Positions 63,434 through 64,000 of a DNA stretch of 64,000 nt are shown piece by piece (positions within the stretch are counted from its first letter, which is position 1; each line of letters opens with the position of its first letter). The translations under genes were made by a program, and so were the position numbers. The notes below the pieces were generated by a model. That model was given only the letters and a program-made list of their open reading frames with translations. It searched no databases and was not told where the DNA came from. Origin of the DNA: Hyphomicrobium sp. (lineage in GTDB: Bacteria; Pseudomonadota; Alphaproteobacteria; Rhizobiales; Hyphomicrobiaceae); NCBI GenBank assembly GCA_025351425.1, contig JANXVY010000009.1, positions 1-64,000 of the forward strand, in the 5' to 3' direction.

Positions 63434-64000
63434 ATGACCAGCCCCCGCACGCAGCACTACTCAGCCGTTGCCATGACCCTTCATTGGGCCATGGCTGCGG
63501 CCATCATCGCGCTGCTCGCCGCCGGACTGTGGATGACCGACGCCATCCGCCAGCCCGAAACCAAGAACGTCGCCTTCCGCGTCTACCAGTGGCACAAATC
63601 GCTCGGCCTCATCGTGCTGGTACTGACTTTCATGCGCATAGGGTGGCGGCTCGCCAACCCGCCACCACCATTGCCGGATGGGATGACCGGTTTCGAACGC
63701 CTCGCCGCCCACGTCACACACGTCGCCTTCTACGCCCTGATGCTGGCGATTCCCTTGGCAGGCTGGGCGATGGTGTCGGCGAGCCCGTTCGGCCTACCGA
63801 CCATCGTTTTCGGACTGTTCGAGTGGCCCCACATTCCAATGCTGGCCGGCCTCGAGGACAAGAAACCTTATGAGGCCATCTTCAAGTCGGCCCACGAATT
63901 CATGGCCTGGGGGCTGCTGGCCTTGCTCGTGTTACATGTCGCTGCCGCCTTGAAGCATCACTTTATTAATCGCGACACAGTGCTCGCCCGCATGCTGCCA
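63434..64000 (+). CDS. cytochrome b561 family protein (3' end outside the window)
   Basis: The first 189 codons of a small inner-membrane b-type cytochrome that passes electrons from quinol. Four spans are expected: HYSAVAMTLHWAMAAAIIALLAAGLWM with haem-ligand His, VYQWHKSLGLIVLVLTFMRIGWRLANP, LAAHVTHVAFYALMLAIPLAGWAM, and HEFMAWGLLALLVLHVAAALKHHFINRDTVLARML, each with the typical paired His. The final residues match the usual C-terminus of the family, so little more than a few codons should be missing. It follows the YceI gene. Confidence 0.93.
   Translation, partial: MTSPRTQHYSAVAMTLHWAMAAAIIALLAAGLWMTDAIRQPETKNVAFRVYQWHKSLGLIVLVLTFMRIGWRLANPPPPLPDGMTGFERLAAHVTHVAFYALMLAIPLAGWAMVSASPFGLPTIVFGLFEWPHIPMLAGLEDKKPYEAIFKSAHEFMAWGLLALLVLHVAAALKHHFINRDTVLARMLP

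Overview
This is a GC-rich alphaproteobacterial chromosome segment, most likely from the order Hyphomicrobiales (Rhizobiales). The lineage call rests on the housekeeping order kdsA / pyrG / secG / tpiA / ppiD-trpE and trpG-trpD / trpC-moaC-moeA, a complete Tad (Flp) pilus locus, intergenic palindromic repeats of a rhizobial style, and GGAAT-N16-CGTT promoters resembling those of the alphaproteobacterial EcfG general stress sigma factor. No tRNA, rRNA, CRISPR array or prophage was seen. The only transposase is the tail of an IS630-type gene at the left edge.

Layout. 1-6.2 kb (minus strand): kdsA, a small A/T-richer hypothetical gene, pyrG, a lipoprotein, secG, a Lys-Pro-rich secreted protein and tpiA. 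6.4-12.3 kb (plus): a PpiD-type foldase overlapping trpE, a SixA-like phosphatase and an MFS-type transporter. 12.3-22 kb: a CzcCBA-like RND efflux operon flanked by two OprB-type porins and a secreted protein with three Cys-containing repeats. 22.2-27.8 kb: trpG-trpD, then two foreign-looking genes, then trpC-moaC-moeA. 27.8-41.6 kb: azlCD, two acyltransferases, a D,D-carboxypeptidase with a SPOR domain, a phasin-like protein, clpS-clpA, two glutathione S-transferases, an NlpC/P60 hydrolase and an M17 aminopeptidase. 41.7-55.3 kb: the Tad locus (tadD; tadC, tadB, cpaF; cpaE, cpaD, cpaC, cpaB; cpaA and three Flp pilins; then, divergently, a lone secretin N-domain protein and two TadE-type pseudopilins). 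55.5-64 kb: a TetR regulator, a YdjM-like membrane protein, a CDF transporter, an L,D-transpeptidase, two tandem small RNA candidates, an EF-hand lipoprotein, rimO, YceI and a truncated cytochrome b561.

How the parts fit. The cpa/tad genes encode the full Flp pilus machine: prepilins, prepilin peptidase, secretin, pilotin-like lipoprotein, localisation ATPase, motor ATPase, two platform proteins and minor pseudopilins. Intrinsic terminators after flp3 and after cpaA divide the locus into separately tunable units. Efflux genes and porins form an envelope-transport block. The trp and mo genes are biosynthetic.

The most interesting signal is a pair of paralogous, about 125-nt RNA genes at 60.19-60.53 kb. 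Each has its own EcfG-type promoter, an identical C-rich 9-nt hairpin loop and a strong intrinsic terminator. This architecture resembles the Caulobacter general-stress sRNA GsrN. Other items worth attention are a repeat family with 0, 1 or 2 copies of an internal 24-bp module, two members of which supply the stop codons of pyrG and tadB, and a 1.3-kb insertion between trpD and trpC bounded by a perfect 16-bp direct repeat.
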